Source: Clostridium cuniculi
Lineage (GTDB): Bacteria > Bacillota > Clostridia > Clostridiales > Clostridiaceae
Assembly: GCF_004353185.1 (NCBI RefSeq)
Contig: NZ_SMUS01000005.1
Span: forward strand, 1-64,000
Length of the DNA stretch: 64,000 nt
Direction: 5' to 3'
The stretch's first letter is position 1. Each line of letters begins with the position of its first letter. Below, one piece after another: positions 62,864-64,000 of the stretch. The notes below the pieces were generated by a model, which was not told the origin of the DNA, made no database searches, and was given only the letters and a program-made list of their open reading frames with translations. The position numbers and the translations under genes are program-made.

Positions 62864-63622
62864 CTATACTCCACCATATCTTCTATCTCTATTTTGATAA
62901 TCATATATTGCCTGTTGTAAATCTCTTTCACTAAAATCAGGCCAATTTACATTTGAATACCAAAATTCTGAATATGCACATTGCCATAATAAGAAATTAC
63001 TTATTCTTTGTTCACCTGAAGGTCTTATTATTAAATCTGGATCTGGGCAATTTTTTGTATATAAATATTCTGAAAATCTTTCTTTTGTAATATCATCCTT
63101 ATTTATATTCCCGTTTTCAATATCTATAACTATATTTTTCACAGCTCTTACTATTTCATCTCTTCCCCCATAATTAAAGGCAACATTTAAGACTAATCCA
63201 GTATTATTTTTTGTTAACTCTATAGAATCTTCAATTTCTTTTCTACATTCCTCTTGAAGTTGAGTTATATCACCTAAAACTCTTAATACAACGCCATTTT
63301 TATGTAGCTCTCCAACTTCACTCTTTAAATACTGAACTAATAATTTCATTAAAGCATTAACTTCATCCTTTGGTCTTTTCCAATTTTCAGTTGAAAATGC
63401 ATATAAGGTAATAAACTTTATACCTAATCTATCAGCTTCCTTTACTATTCTTCTAATAGTTTCAACTCCAGCTTTATGTCCCATACTTCTAGGCATATTT
63501 CTTTTTTTTGCCCATCTTCCATTTCCATCCATGATTATTGCCACATGCTGAGGAATATTTTTTTCATCTAATTCTATATTTAATTCTTCATTATTTTTAG
63601 TAGCTTTAAAAAAATTAAACAT
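62864..63622 (-). CDS. uppS: undecaprenyl diphosphate synthase (cis-prenyltransferase)
   Basis: Makes the C55 lipid carrier of cell-wall synthesis. The catalytic Asp lies in VAIIMDGNGRWAKKRN, and TLYAFSTENWKRP and LIIRPSGEQRISNFLLWQ...YSE are the isoprenyl-binding motifs. The length of 252 aa is typical. TTGGAGGCAGGG precedes the ATG. It is followed by cdsA and preceded by frr, the usual Firmicutes order. Confidence 0.96.
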   Translation of the reverse strand: MFNFFKATKNNEELNIELDEKNIPQHVAIIMDGNGRWAKKRNMPRSMGHKAGVETIRRIVKEADRLGIKFITLYAFSTENWKRPKDEVNALMKLLVQYLKSEVGELHKNGVVLRVLGDITQLQEECRKEIEDSIELTKNNTGLVLNVAFNYGGRDEIVRAVKNIVIDIENGNINKDDITKERFSEYLYTKNCPDPDLIIRPSGEQRISNFLLWQCAYSEFWYSNVNWPDFSERDLQQAIYDYQNRDRRYGGV

Positions 63623-63681
63623 TATTTCCCTGCCTCCAATTTACTTTATATAAAACCCGTATCTTAATAATTTCACTTAAT

Positions 63682-63708
63682 AAAAAAACCTGCTAAATAG
63701 CAGGTTTT
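63682..63708 (-). terminator. terminator of frr
   Basis: AAAACCTGCTA (63685-63695) pairs with TAGCAGGTTTT (63698-63708), overlapping the frr stop, with T's following on the minus strand. Confidence 0.85.
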
Positions 63709-64000
63709 AAATTGACATAATCTCTTTTTCCTTAGCTACAACAAGTGAATCTATTTCTTTAACAAATTGATCTGTTTTCTTTTGAACAGCATCTTCACCT
63801 TTTTTAACTTCATCTTCTGAAATATGTCCATCCTTCTTTAATGCCTTAATCTTTTCATTAGCATCTCTTCTTATAGATCTAATTGCTACTTTAGCATCTT
63901 CACCTAACTTTTTAACATTCTTAACAAGATTTCTTCTTGTTTCTTCTGTTAATTCAGGAACTAATAATCTAATTATAGATCCATCATTAGATGGGTTAAT
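63707..64000 (-). CDS. frr: ribosome recycling factor, C-terminal part (gene continues beyond the window)
   Basis: The visible 97 codons encode the C-terminus of RRF: INPSNDGSIIRLLVPELT, RRNLVKNVKKLGEDAK, IRSIRRDANEKIK and EIDSLVVAKEKEIMSI, with TAA at 63709-63707. The factor splits post-termination ribosomes with EF-G. The N-terminal half lies to the right of position 64000. Its order before uppS and cdsA is standard for Firmicutes. Confidence 0.95.
   Translation of the reverse strand: MNPSNDGSIIRLLVPELTEETRRNLVKNVKKLGEDAKVAIRSIRRDANEKIKALKKDGHISEDEVKKGEDAVQKKTDQFVKEIDSLVVAKEKEIMSI

Overview
The window is a low-GC, clostridial chromosome segment, most likely from Clostridium sensu stricto. 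Evidence for this includes very AT-rich intergenic DNA, strong AGGAGG-type ribosome binding sites, Gram-positive-type PolC, a glmS ribozyme, NfnAB, the sporulation-linked YmxH and MlpA genes, and the Firmicutes gene order frr-uppS-cdsA-dxr-rseP-ispG...polC...rimP-nusA-ylxR-ylxQ-infB-rbfA-nrnA-truB-ribF-rpsO-pnp-mlpA-ymxH-aspartokinase. The species cannot be fixed from the sequence alone. I see no prophage, insertion sequence, CRISPR array, tRNA or rRNA.

Layout from left to right. 1-5.3 kb: the end of a structured non-coding RNA, a phosphohexomutase, ribosomal protein L25/Ctc, and glmS behind a glmS ribozyme whose P1 element is greatly enlarged and carries a tandem 43-bp repeat. 5.3-13.3 kb: accessory genes. 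These are a SWIM/SNF2 helicase, an ArsC/Spx-like protein, a three-gene cluster (cysteine-rich TPR protein, J-like protein lacking HPD, DUF5685), a lipoprotein, a DUF2383 ferritin-like protein and a HesB-like protein. 13.4-26.7 kb: the long minus-strand translation and RNA-metabolism backbone from rimP down to aspartokinase, with a promoter and an attenuator-like leader before rimP and a second promoter before rpsO. 26.7-42 kb: genes lying between rimP and polC, which are usually adjacent in Bacilli. These include an aminotransferase, a helicase-like/LexA-like fusion, NfnBA, an iron alcohol dehydrogenase, a second DHH phosphoesterase, a carbohydrate ABC importer, plsY, small membrane proteins and a methyltransferase. 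42-46.3 kb: polC. 46.5-57.6 kb: a second block, with a RelA/SpoT-domain protein, RNase Z, a NERD nuclease-like protein, GNAT, an internally deleted Nudix gene, a FliB-like protein, a HAD phosphatase, a CorC-type protein and codBA under a PyrR-type attenuator. 57.6-64 kb: the isoprenoid and envelope genes ispG, rseP, dxr, an AI-2E family protein, cdsA and uppS, then the end of frr.

Functionally, the backbone couples translation initiation, ribosome maturation, RNA turnover and cofactor supply with the MEP pathway and lipid precursors (dxr, ispG, uppS, cdsA, plsY). The most unusual items are the enlarged glmS ribozyme, the Cys-rich TPR/J-like/DUF5685 cluster, the helicase-like/LexA-like fusion without a visible HTH, the divergent RelA/SpoT-domain protein with a long uncharacterised C-terminus, and two traces of gene decay (a Nudix protein lacking its Nudix box, and a membrane-protein tail next to polC).
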